Of a stretch of 64,000 bases of DNA, positions 1 to 8,369 are shown piece by piece. The position numbers and the translations under genes are program-made. The notes under the pieces are model-generated. The model made no database searches. It was given only the letters and a program-made list of their open reading frames with translations, and was not told the origin of the DNA. The stretch's first letter is position 1, and each line of letters opens with the position of its first letter. This stretch comes from Azospirillum thiophilum (lineage in GTDB: Bacteria; Pseudomonadota; Alphaproteobacteria; Azospirillales; Azospirillaceae): positions 124,001-188,000 of the forward strand of contig NZ_CP012407.1 of NCBI RefSeq assembly GCF_001305595.1. The letters run 5' to 3'.

Positions 1-90
1 GCGCAGGCGGCCGGTGTCGCCGGCCACCTGTTCACCGGCGGCAACCTGCTGGAGCGGGGGCGCGCCATCCTGGGTGAGAGCGGGGGCTGA
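1..90 (+). CDS. C-terminal end of a HAD-IIIA (GmhB-like) phosphatase, cut by the window edge
   Basis: Frame 1 is open from the first base to TGA at 88-90 and reads AQAAGVAGHLFTGGNLLER and on. The motif 'GHLFTGGNLL' is typical of the very C-terminus of HAD-superfamily phosphatases related to D-glycero-D-manno-heptose-1,7-bisphosphate 7-phosphatase. The catalytic DxD and the remaining domains lie outside the window, so activity cannot be judged. A GmhA-like SIS protein further along (11263-11862) fits a heptose-type sugar pathway. The gene converges on the minus-strand GT41 gene 31 bases away. Confidence 0.6.
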   Translation, partial: AQAAGVAGHLFTGGNLLERGRAILGESGG

Positions 91-121
91 AGCCCCCATT
101 TTCCCTTCAGCCGGCTTCTCG

Positions 122-2161
122 TCACCCCGCCGGCAGGATGAAGCCCTGCGGCGGCCGGCCGGCGCTGTGCAGAGACCACATGACCTGATAGGCGCGCTCC
201 AGGTTGCGGGTGAAGCGGTGGCTGTCGAACAGCGGCACCGTCATCCGCCCATCCTCCAGCCGTTTGCGCAAGGCCGCTCGCCGTCCGGGATCGCCGGCGA
301 GCGCCACCGCCATCTCCTCATACTCGGCCAGCGAGCGGGTGACGGTGTCGGGCAGGCCGGCGGCGTTCAGCAGGCTGGCCGCCACCCGCGAGGCGAAGGT
401 TCCGCCCAGGCAGGTCACCACCGGGCAGCCCGCCCACAGCGCGTCGCTGGTGGTGGTGTGGCCGGTGTAGGGCAGGGTGTCGAGCGCCAGATCGGCGACG
501 CGGTAGCGGGCTATGTGGTCCGGCAGCGGGCGGGGCGGGGCGAAGACCAGCCGGGCCGGATCGACGCCTTGGGCCTGGGCCGACGCCGTCAGGTTGGCGG
601 CCGCCAGCGGGTTGGCCTCGAACAGCCACAGCACCGATCCCGGCACGCGCTTCAGGATGCGCATCCACAGGGCGAACATGGCGGGGCTGATCTTGTAGGC
701 GGTGTTGAAGGCGGCGAAGACGACGCCGTCCGCCGGCAGGCCGCACTCGGCGCGGGACGGCACCCGGTCCGGCAGCGGACGGCGGCGGTCGTTGATCTGG
801 TAGGCGTCGGGCAGGATCGCCAGCCGCTCGGCATAGAAGGGCTGGTGCTCCGGCGGGGTGACGAAGCGGTCGCCGATCACATAGTCCATGTGCGGACAGC
901 CGATGGTGCCGGGATAGCCCAGGTAACTGACCTCGATCGGCGCCAGCCGGCGCGACAGCAGGTCGAGCCGGGTCTGCTTCGTGTAGCCCTTCAGGTCGAC
1001 CATGATGTCGACGCCGTCGTCGGCCATGCGGCGGGCGACGGCGTCGAGCGGCACGCTGCGGATGTCGCGGAAATGGTCGAAGGCCTGGACCAGCCGTTTG
1101 CGCATCGCGCTGCCGTCGTCGGGTCCGTAGGAATAGGCCAGCACTTCGAACCGCTCGCGGTCATGCAGCTCGAACAGCTCGGCCGCCAGATAGGCGGTGG
1201 CGTGCTCGTGGAAATCGGCCGAGACATAGGCGACGCGCAGCCGGCCGTCGCGTCGCGGCTCCGGCCGCGCCGGCATCGGCACCGACGAGGCGCGCTTGAT
1301 CAGCCGGTCGAAGAACATCCGGGCGGCGCGGTCCTGCTGGGCCGGCGTGGTATCGATCGACAGGGCGGCGAGCGGGATGACCACGCCGACATCGCGGTCG
1401 ATGGTGTCCGTCACCATCCGGCAAAGACGGTCGTAGTCGGTCCAGGCGCACAGCGTCTGCTTGAGATACAGGTGATAACACAGCGCCTCGGTCTTGGCCG
1501 GGGTCAGCGCCACCGCCCGCTCGTAGGCCGTGTGCGCCTCGGCGAAGCGTCCCAACTCGCGCAGGACATGGGCATAGCCCAGCATCGCCTCGCCATGGGC
1601 GGGATCGGCGACCAGCGCCCGGCGCAGCGCGCGCTCGGCCTCCGCCACGCGATGGCCTTCGCGCAGGGCCACGCCGAGGTTGGCGGCGGCGAGCGAGTCG
1701 ATGGGCCGCAGCCGCAGCGCGCGGGCGAAGTCGGTCGCCGCCCCGTCGCGGTCGCCCAGCGTCAGCCGGGCCGAACCGCGGTTGATGTAGCCTTCCGCTG
1801 CGGCGGGGCCCAGCAGGACGCAGCGGTCGTGCGCCGCCAGTGCCTCTCCCATGCGGCCCAGCGACTGCAGCACGGTCCCGAGATTGCCGTGGCTGTCGGC
1901 AAGGTCGGGCCGGACGGAGATCGCCTGCCGCAGGATACTTTCCGCCTCCTGTGGCCGGTTCTGCATCATCACCGACACGCCCAGCAGCTGGAGGATCTCG
2001 CCCTGGTTGGGAACGGCATCCAGGATCGCCCGGCACAGCCGCTCGGCTTCCGCGGCCCGGCCGGCCCGGAAATGGTCCAGCGCCAGCCGCGCCGCTTCAT
2101 TGATGGTCATGGTCCCCGGGGGCGGCCCAGAGGATGCGGCGGAGGTCGTTCCAGCGGTCAT
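122..2161 (-). CDS. TPR-GT41 (SPINDLY/OGT-like) glycosyltransferase
   Basis: 679 residues. About seven TPR units fill residues 20-260. A GT41 catalytic module follows, starting at 'RLRVAYVSADFHEHA' and containing 'DIMVDLKGYT', 'YLGYPGTIG', 'DYVIGD', and 'HTTTSDALWAGCPVVT' near the C-terminus; these are the usual OGT/SPINDLY landmarks, the last in the nucleotide-sugar site. Family members move a sugar from a nucleotide donor onto Ser/Thr (OGT) or Asn (HMW1C type) of cytoplasmic proteins. The sugar here is unknown. Its ATG overlaps the stop of the upstream gene (2158-3729) as ATGA, so the two are translationally coupled. A second GT41 paralogue lies at 9512-11263. Confidence 0.9.
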   Translation of the reverse strand: MTAGTTSAASSGPPPGTMTINEAARLALDHFRAGRAAEAERLCRAILDAVPNQGEILQLLGVSVMMQNRPQEAESILRQAISVRPDLADSHGNLGTVLQSLGRMGEALAAHDRCVLLGPAAAEGYINRGSARLTLGDRDGAATDFARALRLRPIDSLAAANLGVALREGHRVAEAERALRRALVADPAHGEAMLGYAHVLRELGRFAEAHTAYERAVALTPAKTEALCYHLYLKQTLCAWTDYDRLCRMVTDTIDRDVGVVIPLAALSIDTTPAQQDRAARMFFDRLIKRASSVPMPARPEPRRDGRLRVAYVSADFHEHATAYLAAELFELHDRERFEVLAYSYGPDDGSAMRKRLVQAFDHFRDIRSVPLDAVARRMADDGVDIMVDLKGYTKQTRLDLLSRRLAPIEVSYLGYPGTIGCPHMDYVIGDRFVTPPEHQPFYAERLAILPDAYQINDRRRPLPDRVPSRAECGLPADGVVFAAFNTAYKISPAMFALWMRILKRVPGSVLWLFEANPLAAANLTASAQAQGVDPARLVFAPPRPLPDHIARYRVADLALDTLPYTGHTTTSDALWAGCPVVTCLGGTFASRVAASLLNAAGLPDTVTRSLAEYEEMAVALAGDPGRRAALRKRLEDGRMTVPLFDSHRFTRNLERAYQVMWSLHSAGRPPQGFILPAG

Positions 2162-3729
2162 CGCCCGCCCTCCGGGGCGGAGAGTGCCGCCACTTCCGCT
2201 GCCACTTCCGCTGCCACCTCGGCCGTCACCCTGGCCATCACCTCGGCCCAGTCGTTGGACGTCGCCTGACGGAACAGGCGCATGGTCGGATACCAGGGGC
2301 TATCGAGCCGGTCGCGCATCCAGCGCCAGTCGGCGAACCATTTCAGAACCACCCAGGTCGGCCGCCCCATGGCGCCGGCGAGATGGCAGACCGAGGTGTC
2401 GCAGGTGATGACCAGATCGAGGTTGGCCATCACCGCGGCGGTGTCGAGGAAGGCGTCCGGGCCGGCGTCGAAATCCGCCCCCAGTCCGGTCACCGCCACC
2501 CGGTCGCGCAGCCGCTCCAGGTGATCGAGGCCCGACACCTTCTGCAGGCTGTAGAGCCGGACGCCGGGCAGCCGGCCCATCGCCTCGAAGCACTCCAGCG
2601 GGATCGACTTGCCGGTCTCGTTGCCGTGCCAGTTGATGCCGACGCGCAAGGCCGGACGCTTGCCGCCCTCCAGCCGGTCGAGCCGCTCCGCCCAGCGGGC
2701 CGCCAACTCCGGTTCGGCCCGGATATAGGGCACGCCGCCGGGAACATTGTCCGGCGTGGTGCCCAGCCGGTGCATCAGGCTCATCAGCGAGACGTGGTAA
2801 TCATAGGCCGGCAGCGGCTCGCCGAAGGCGAACAGCCCGTCCAGGTCGGGGGCGGTCGACAGCACGCGCTTCAGCGCCGGCTGGCATTCGTAGAGCACCC
2901 GCGCGCCCATCCGCTTCAGCACGCCAGCATAGCGGATATACTGGAAGGAGTCGCCCAGCCCCTGCTCGAAATGCACCAGCAGGGTCTTGCCCGCCAACGG
3001 CTGGCCCTGCCACAGCACGCCCGGCATGTTGCGCTTGCGCCAGACCCCCTGCTCCAGCCGGCCTTCATAGGCGACGGAGCCGTTGGGATAGTCGCCGGCC
3101 ATCAGCAGGCAGGTGCCGAGATTCTTGCGGTATTCCGGCTTGCCGACGTCGATGGCGAGCGCACGGCGGTAGTGCAGCGCCGCGTCATGAGGATGGCCTA
3201 GGCTGAGATTGACGGCGCCCAGATTGTTGTAGTTGACGGCGGTGTCCGGCTCGACGACGAGCGCAAGCCGGTAGGTGGCGCGCGCCCGTTCTCCGTCGCC
3301 GGTGAACATGAACAGGTTGCCGAGAGTCAGCAGCACGCCCGGATAATCCGGTTTCTGACGCGCCAGTTCCCGGAAGGCGACCAGTGCATGGTCGAAGTTG
3401 CGCTGGTCCATCAGGATGCCCCCCAGCGCGTTCAGCACGTCCGGATAGGCGGAACGCAGGCGCAGCGCCTGGCGCAGCGGCTCCATCGCCTCCTCCGGCC
3501 GGCCGGCGGCACGCAGGCAGAGGCCGAGGTTGCCGTGCAGGGTGGCGACACCGGGATGCTCTTCGGCCAGCCGGCGGAAGGTCTCGGCCGCTTCGTCGAA
3601 GCGTCCGGCCTGGAACAGGGCGGCGCCGTTGTTGAAGGCCTCGATGAAGGCCGGCGAGAACTCGGAAATGGCAACCCCCAACGATTCGGCCCCGACAAAG
3701 CCCAGTCCGCGCGGATGGACCCGCCGCAT
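2158..3729 (-). CDS. TPR protein with GT9-like (heptosyltransferase fold) C-terminal domain
   Basis: About 523 residues from ATG 3729. The open frame runs back to 4035 but there overlaps the upstream methyltransferase, so I chose the first ATG past that gene; the ribosome site is weak and a TTG further in is possible. TPRs cover residues 20-230. The C-terminal half has 'LLVHFEQGLGDSFQYIRY', 'RVGINWHGN' and 'DTAAVMANLDLVITCDTSV', the pattern of the ADP-heptose:LPS heptosyltransferase fold (donor-binding half). The same architecture recurs at 49072-50433. The C-terminus ends in short AEVA repeats encoded by 12-bp DNA repeats at about 2191-2226. It is coupled (ATGA) to the GT41 gene downstream. 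Confidence 0.8.
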   Translation of the reverse strand: MRRVHPRGLGFVGAESLGVAISEFSPAFIEAFNNGAALFQAGRFDEAAETFRRLAEEHPGVATLHGNLGLCLRAAGRPEEAMEPLRQALRLRSAYPDVLNALGGILMDQRNFDHALVAFRELARQKPDYPGVLLTLGNLFMFTGDGERARATYRLALVVEPDTAVNYNNLGAVNLSLGHPHDAALHYRRALAIDVGKPEYRKNLGTCLLMAGDYPNGSVAYEGRLEQGVWRKRNMPGVLWQGQPLAGKTLLVHFEQGLGDSFQYIRYAGVLKRMGARVLYECQPALKRVLSTAPDLDGLFAFGEPLPAYDYHVSLMSLMHRLGTTPDNVPGGVPYIRAEPELAARWAERLDRLEGGKRPALRVGINWHGNETGKSIPLECFEAMGRLPGVRLYSLQKVSGLDHLERLRDRVAVTGLGADFDAGPDAFLDTAAVMANLDLVITCDTSVCHLAGAMGRPTWVVLKWFADWRWMRDRLDSPWYPTMRLFRQATSNDWAEVMARVTAEVAAEVAAEVAALSAPEGGR

Positions 3730-3800
3730 GGAAACGCGGCTTCTTACCCCAAGAGCCCGGCAGGCGGCAATAAAGGGCTGTCCTTCCCGCTTCCGCAGCC

Positions 3801-4625
3801 TTACCCCTGAGGCTTCCGACCGATGGCCGCCCAGGAGATCTCGTTGACCCAGGCGAGCCGCACCTCTTCCAGACCGGCGCCCTTCATCAGCGCCTCCACC
3901 TCGTCGCGGCGCCAGTAGTTGGCGATCTTCGGCAGCATCTGGTCGAAGACGATGGAGCGCAGATGCGCGAAGTCGAAACGGCGGATCAGGCGGAAATATT
4001 CCAGCCGGTCCAGCCCCAGCCGCAGAGCCAGCCACAATAGCACGGTCGGCGGCAGGGACAGCGCATGGACCAGCCCGATCGGCAGGAGGCTGAACAGCGC
4101 CTTGCGCAGCGGGTCGGCGAAGCGGACGATCCAGCCGTTGTTCTCGCGGCCATAGACCCAGATCATCACCCGGCCGCCGGGCTTGACCGCGCGCACCATG
4201 TTGGCAAGCGCCGTCTCCGGATGCGCCAGATGGTGGATGACACCGATGGAGAAGGCGAGGTCGAAGCGCTCCACCTCGTTCAGCTCATAGGCGCTCTGGC
4301 GGCGCACCTCCATGGCCGGGTGCGGCGCCAGGGTGGCGCGGGCCGAGGCCAGGCTGCGCTCGTCGATGTCGATGGCCAGACCGCCGGCCGCCCCATAGCT
4401 CATCGGCCAGTGGCTGTTGCGCCCCATGCCGCAGCCGACATCGACGAAGCTCAGGCCGCGCCAGTCCTCCGGTTTCAGGAAGGGCGTCCAGCGGCGGAAC
4501 TGCTCCTCGTAGATGTCCTTCAGTTCGGCATAGCGGCCCCACTCGTAGCCGAAGCGGTCGGCGGACCCGCTGTGCACCGCGGAGGCGGTGTCGGGAGCGG
4601 CGGAAGGGGGCGGCGCTTCGCTCAT
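3801..4625 (-). CDS. Class I SAM-dependent methyltransferase
   Basis: 274 residues, ATG 4625 to TAA 3801. The SAM-binding motif I is 'FVDVGCGMGRNS', with motif II acidic residues in 'GLAIDIDERSL' and the post-motif 'FDLAFSIGVIHHLAHPE'. It therefore belongs with the UbiE/Methyltransf_11-type small-molecule methyltransferases. The hydrophobic stretch near residues 180-210 ('ALFSLLPIGLVHALSLPPTVLL') may be a lid or a membrane-associated helix. It is the first gene of the minus-strand group 4625 to 122, which suggests methylation of a sugar or lipid carrier in the same glycan pathway. The substrate is not readable from sequence. Confidence 0.85.
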   Translation of the reverse strand: MSEAPPPSAAPDTASAVHSGSADRFGYEWGRYAELKDIYEEQFRRWTPFLKPEDWRGLSFVDVGCGMGRNSHWPMSYGAAGGLAIDIDERSLASARATLAPHPAMEVRRQSAYELNEVERFDLAFSIGVIHHLAHPETALANMVRAVKPGGRVMIWVYGRENNGWIVRFADPLRKALFSLLPIGLVHALSLPPTVLLWLALRLGLDRLEYFRLIRRFDFAHLRSIVFDQMLPKIANYWRRDEVEALMKGAGLEEVRLAWVNEISWAAIGRKPQG

Positions 4626-4839
4626 CGCGGCGGTCCGGTGTTGTGGGCGGGGCAGGGCGGGAGCATGCGGGCAGTATGGCGGCTATCGGTAGAAGCCGTG
4701 GGGCGGGCTTGTCAAGCCGGGCCGCCCGTTTCGCTTGTCCTGTGCCGGCGCGCGACGCTGTCCGCTTGTCGCCGTCCGCCGGTTTATGTCAAACATGGGC
4801 ACCGTCGATGCGGACGGCATATTGGCGGCCTCGGAAGAC

Positions 4840-5484
4840 ATGATCGCGATACTGGCGCACCGCGGGTTCTGGACGGAACCGGCCGAAAAGAACAGCCGGG
4901 AGGCGCTTGAGCGGGCGTTCCGCGAAGGCTTCGGCATCGAGACCGACATCCGCGACCGGAACGGAGGGCTGGTCGTCAGCCATGATCCGCCGGTAGGCGA
5001 CAGCCTGATGACGGTCGACGAACTGCTGGATCTATACGGGCGTTATGCGTCTCAGGCCGGAACGCTGGCGCTCAACATCAAGGCCGACGGCCTCCAGGGG
5101 CCGCTGCTCGACGCCCTGGCGCGCCATGGCGTTGACGACTGGTTCGTGTTCGACATGGCGGTGCCCGACGGCATCCTCTATCTGCGCCGCGGCGCCGTCG
5201 CCTACACCCGGCAGAGCGAATATGAGCGGGAGCCGTCCTTCTACGAGCGGGCAGCCGGCGTCTGGCTCGACGCCTTCGAGAGCGACTGGATCGACGCCGC
5301 CGTGATCGAGCGGCATTTGGCCGCGGGCAAGCGCGTCGCCCTCGTCTCGCCCGAACTGCACGGACGCCCCCATGCCGCCGCGTGGGAAAGCTGGAAGGCG
5401 GTTGCGACCCGGGCTGAACCCTGCATGTTGGCCCTCTGCACAGACTTCCCCGACAAGGCGCGCGAGTTCTTCGATGCTCCCTGA
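4840..5484 (+). CDS. Glycerophosphodiester phosphodiesterase-like protein
   Basis: 214 residues from ATG 4840; in-frame ATGs at 4786 and 4795 are alternatives. It opens with 'MIAILAHRGFW' (GDPD His-Arg box), followed by 'GIETDIRD' (metal-binding E and D) and 'VVSHDPPVG' (catalytic HD). These are the three GDPD hallmarks in a compact TIM-barrel protein. Family members cleave glycerophosphodiesters to glycerol-3-phosphate plus alcohol. Its stop overlaps the next ATG by 11 bases, making it the first gene of a five-gene coupled operon with a HAD phosphatase, nucleotidyltransferases and a WavE-like protein. A role in assembling or trimming a glycerol-phosphate or similar glycan decoration is an inference. 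Confidence 0.75.
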   Translation: MIAILAHRGFWTEPAEKNSREALERAFREGFGIETDIRDRNGGLVVSHDPPVGDSLMTVDELLDLYGRYASQAGTLALNIKADGLQGPLLDALARHGVDDWFVFDMAVPDGILYLRRGAVAYTRQSEYEREPSFYERAAGVWLDAFESDWIDAAVIERHLAAGKRVALVSPELHGRPHAAAWESWKAVATRAEPCMLALCTDFPDKAREFFDAP

Positions 5485-6154
5485 AACGCCTGTCGGAACG
5501 CCCACCGGGATGCCGGCCCCGTCCCGGATCAAGGCCGTCCTCTACGACATGGACGGCGTGCTGATCGATGCCAAGGACTGGCATTACGAAGCGCTGAACG
5601 AGGCGCTCGCCCTGTTCGGCATGGAGATCAAGCGCGACGAGCATCTGGCGCTCTATGACGGCCTGCCGACCCGCCGCAAGCTGGAGATGCTGAGCGCCAG
5701 CCGGCAGCTGCCGGTCCGGCTGCACGGCTTCATCAACGAGATGAAGCAGCGCCGCACCATCGAGCTGGCCTATTCGCGCTGCCGCCCCTTCTTTCCCCAC
5801 CAGTACGCGCTGTCGCGCCTGCAGGCGGAAGGCTATCGGCAGGCTGCCTGCTCCAACTCCATCCGCAACACGGTGGCGGTGATGCTCGGACAGGCGGCGC
5901 TGCTGCCCTATTTCGAGTTCTACCTGTCCAACGAGGACGTGGCGCAGGCCAAGCCGCACCCGGAGATCTATCTGACGGCGATGCAGCGGATGGGCCTGTC
6001 GCCGCAGGAATGCCTGATCGTCGAGGACAACGAGCATGGCATCCGCGCGGCCAGGGCCAGCGGCGCCCATGTGATGGAGGTCGGGGACGTGTACGACGTC
6101 ACCTACGACCGCATCCGCCGGCACATCGCCCGCGCCCAGGGAGAGACGCCGTGA
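5474..6154 (+). CDS. HAD-superfamily hydrolase (beta-phosphoglucomutase/phosphatase-like)
   Basis: 226 residues from ATG 5474, which overlaps the preceding stop. Motif I is 'VLYDMDGVLIDAKDWHYEAL' (nucleophile Asp and general-acid Asp). Motif II is in 'AACSNSIRNT', the motif III Lys in 'QAKPHPEIY', and motif IV acidic residues in 'CLIVEDNEHGI'. The small helical cap between motifs I and II matches HAD subfamily IA. It probably dephosphorylates or isomerises a sugar phosphate. The stop overlaps the next GTG as GTGA. A HAD phosphatase next to nucleotidyltransferases is typical of nucleotide-sugar synthesis (phosphate removal before activation). Confidence 0.85.
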   Translation: MLPETPVGTPTGMPAPSRIKAVLYDMDGVLIDAKDWHYEALNEALALFGMEIKRDEHLALYDGLPTRRKLEMLSASRQLPVRLHGFINEMKQRRTIELAYSRCRPFFPHQYALSRLQAEGYRQAACSNSIRNTVAVMLGQAALLPYFEFYLSNEDVAQAKPHPEIYLTAMQRMGLSPQECLIVEDNEHGIRAARASGAHVMEVGDVYDVTYDRIRRHIARAQGETP

Positions 6155-7674
6155 ACATCCTGATCCCGCTGGCGGCCCCCGACCGCTATTTCTCCGCCGA
6201 CGAGTTCCATTTCCCCAAGCCGCTGGTCGAGATCGACGGGCGGCCGATGATCGAACAGGTGGTGGCGCCGCTGCGCGGCTGCTTCCCGGACGCCCGCTTC
6301 ATCTTCATCGTCAAGGAAGAGGACTGCCGCCGCTTCAACCTGAACGATGTCCTGCGCCAGATCGCCGGCCCGGAGGCGGTGGTCATTCCGCTCCGCGCCC
6401 TGACCAGGGGGGCGGTCTGCTCCTGCCTGATGGCGATCGAGCATATCGAGACAGACGGGGAGCTGATCGTCACCAACGGCGACCAGGTGATCGAGGCCGA
6501 CATCGCCGCGGTGGTGGAGCGCTTCCGGCGGCAGCGGCTGGACGCGGCGGTGATCACCTTCGATTCCGTCCATCCCCGCTATTCCTACATCCGCACTGGC
6601 GATGACGGGCTGGTGGTGGAGGCGGCGGAAAAGCGCGTTATCAGCCGCCATGCCATCGCCGGCTTCTACTATTTCGCCGCCGGCCGGCTGTTCGTCGAGG
6701 CGGCGATGGACACGATCCGCCACGACGTGCAGATCGACGGCGCCTTCTACATCGCCCCCACCCTGAACGAGCTGGTGCTGACCGGACGCCGGGTCGGGCA
6801 TTGCCCGATTTCCGCCGACCGTTACCACAGCTTCTACGCGCCCACGCTGATCCCGCAGTACGAGCGGCTGCTGCAGGGCCGCCGCCTCGCCGGCAGCGCC
6901 GGAGCCGCCACGGGGCCGAAGCGGCTCAACGTGCTGATCCCGATGGCCGGACGCGGCAGCCGCTTCGCCCGCGTCGGCTATGCCAAGCCCAAACCCTTCA
7001 TCGACGTCGCGGGGCGCACGATGATCGAGCGGGTGCTCGACAATCTGGCGATCCCCGGTGCCCGCTACATCCTGATGGGCCGGCGCGAGCATTTCGAGGC
7101 GGAGCCGGACCTCGCCGCCCAGCTGGAGGCGCGGCCGGACGTGGTGCTGTGCCCGGTCGATCTGGAGACGGAGGGCACCGCCTGCACCGTCCTGCTCGCC
7201 CGCGGGCTGATCGACGGCGACGAGCCGCTGCTGATCGCCAACTGCGACCAGATCGTCGATTTCGACTGCGGCTCCTACATCGACGATGCCGTGCGCCGCG
7301 GGCTGGACGGCTCCATCCTGGTGTTCCGCGACAGGAACCGCGACCCGAAATGGTCGTTCGCCCGGCCGGGCGAGGACGGTCTGGTCCGCGAGGTGCGGGA
7401 AAAGGTGGCGATCTCCGATCTGGCGACGGTGGGCATCTACCATTTCCGCACCGGACGGATCTTCATCGACGCCGCCGTCGACATGATCGCCCGCAACGAC
7501 CGGACCAACGGCGAGTTCTACACCTGCCCGGTCTACAACTACGCCATCGCCGCCGGGGCGCGGATCGGCGTCTTCGAGATCCCCGCCGGCGCCATGCATG
7601 GCCTCGGCACGCCGGAGGATCTTGAGCGTTATCTGGCCCGCGGCCCCGGTGTGGATGAGGTCTGCATCCCGTGA
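6151..7674 (+). CDS. Tandem nucleotidyltransferase (two NTP_transferase-like domains)
   Basis: 507 residues from GTG 6151, which forms a GTGA overlap with the HAD gene; the open frame upstream of it is shadow. Domain 1 spans residues 1-250 and domain 2 about 262-507. Domain 2 keeps the canonical signature 'NVLIPMAGRGSRFA', then 'KPFIDVAGRTMIERV', and an acidic pair in 'IANCDQIVDFD'. Domain 1 has 'NILIPLAAPDRYFSADEF' in place of the Gly-rich loop but keeps 'KPLVEIDGRPMIEQV' and 'VTNGDQVIEAD'. Domain 2 is likely the catalytic sugar-1-phosphate nucleotidyltransferase; domain 1 looks degenerate, perhaps regulatory or substrate-binding. Coupled downstream by GTGA to a third homologous domain. Confidence 0.85.
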   Translation: MNILIPLAAPDRYFSADEFHFPKPLVEIDGRPMIEQVVAPLRGCFPDARFIFIVKEEDCRRFNLNDVLRQIAGPEAVVIPLRALTRGAVCSCLMAIEHIETDGELIVTNGDQVIEADIAAVVERFRRQRLDAAVITFDSVHPRYSYIRTGDDGLVVEAAEKRVISRHAIAGFYYFAAGRLFVEAAMDTIRHDVQIDGAFYIAPTLNELVLTGRRVGHCPISADRYHSFYAPTLIPQYERLLQGRRLAGSAGAATGPKRLNVLIPMAGRGSRFARVGYAKPKPFIDVAGRTMIERVLDNLAIPGARYILMGRREHFEAEPDLAAQLEARPDVVLCPVDLETEGTACTVLLARGLIDGDEPLLIANCDQIVDFDCGSYIDDAVRRGLDGSILVFRDRNRDPKWSFARPGEDGLVREVREKVAISDLATVGIYHFRTGRIFIDAAVDMIARNDRTNGEFYTCPVYNYAIAAGARIGVFEIPAGAMHGLGTPEDLERYLARGPGVDEVCIP

Positions 7675-8369
7675 ACGCCATCATCCCGCTGGCCGGGCCG
7701 GACTTCATCCATCCCCGCTTCGGCATCCGCCCGCTGGTCGAGGTGGAAGGCGAACCGCTGGTCCGCCGGGCGATCACCGGCCGCCCCTGGTGGCGCGACG
7801 GAACGCTCGGCCCCGCCGATCTGGTGTTCGTCCTGCGCGACGTTCCAGAGGCGCGGACCGTGCAGGGCTTTCTTCAAGGCTGGTTTCCCGGCTCTCGCGC
7901 CCTGCTCCTGTCCGACCTGACCGGCGGCGCCCTGCTGTCCGCCCTGGCCGGAACGGCCCTGCTGTCCCGCCCGGCGGCGCCGGTCTGCGTCGATCTGGTG
8001 GACATCCTCTATGACGGTCCGGCGATGGCCGGGCTGTTCGCCGATCCGGCGGTCGGTGGCGTCCTGCCCTGCTTCCCGTCGGACGAGCCCTGCTACAGCT
8101 ATGCCGAGATCGACGCCGACGGCTCGGTGGTCCGCACGGCGGAGAAGCGGGTGATCTCCTCCCACGCCTCGGCCGGCACCTACCTGTTCCGCGACACCGC
8201 CCTGTTCCTGCGCGCCGCCGCCCATTCTCTGGAGCATGCCGACAGGCTGGCCTACAAGGGGGCGCTGTTCCTCTGCCCGGCGATGAACGGCGTGATCGCC
8301 GAGGGGCTGCGGGTGCTGCCGGTCCCGGTCGGCAACGTCCGTCCTGTCAGCAAGAGCTTCGCCGCATGA
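7671..8369 (+). CDS. Nucleotidyltransferase-like protein with degenerate active-site loop
   Basis: 232 residues, GTG 7671 overlapping the previous stop. It begins 'MNAIIPLAGPDFIHPRFGI' and 'RPLVEVEGEPLVRRA', clearly homologous to domain 1 of the upstream protein, and later has 'RTAEKRVISSHASAGTYLF', matching 'VEAAEKRVISRHAIAGFYYF' there. The Gly-rich loop GxGxR of active pyrophosphorylases is absent. It is therefore a third copy of the domain in one operon, either a non-catalytic partner or an enzyme with altered chemistry. It overlaps the downstream WavE-like gene as ATGA. Confidence 0.75.
   Translation: MNAIIPLAGPDFIHPRFGIRPLVEVEGEPLVRRAITGRPWWRDGTLGPADLVFVLRDVPEARTVQGFLQGWFPGSRALLLSDLTGGALLSALAGTALLSRPAAPVCVDLVDILYDGPAMAGLFADPAVGGVLPCFPSDEPCYSYAEIDADGSVVRTAEKRVISSHASAGTYLFRDTALFLRAAAHSLEHADRLAYKGALFLCPAMNGVIAEGLRVLPVPVGNVRPVSKSFAA

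Noticed and set aside
14..2269. 751-residue plus-strand open frame at the start of the window
   Set aside because: It is antisense to the GT41 gene, Arg/Gly-rich without any motif, and arises from codon bias in GC-rich DNA.
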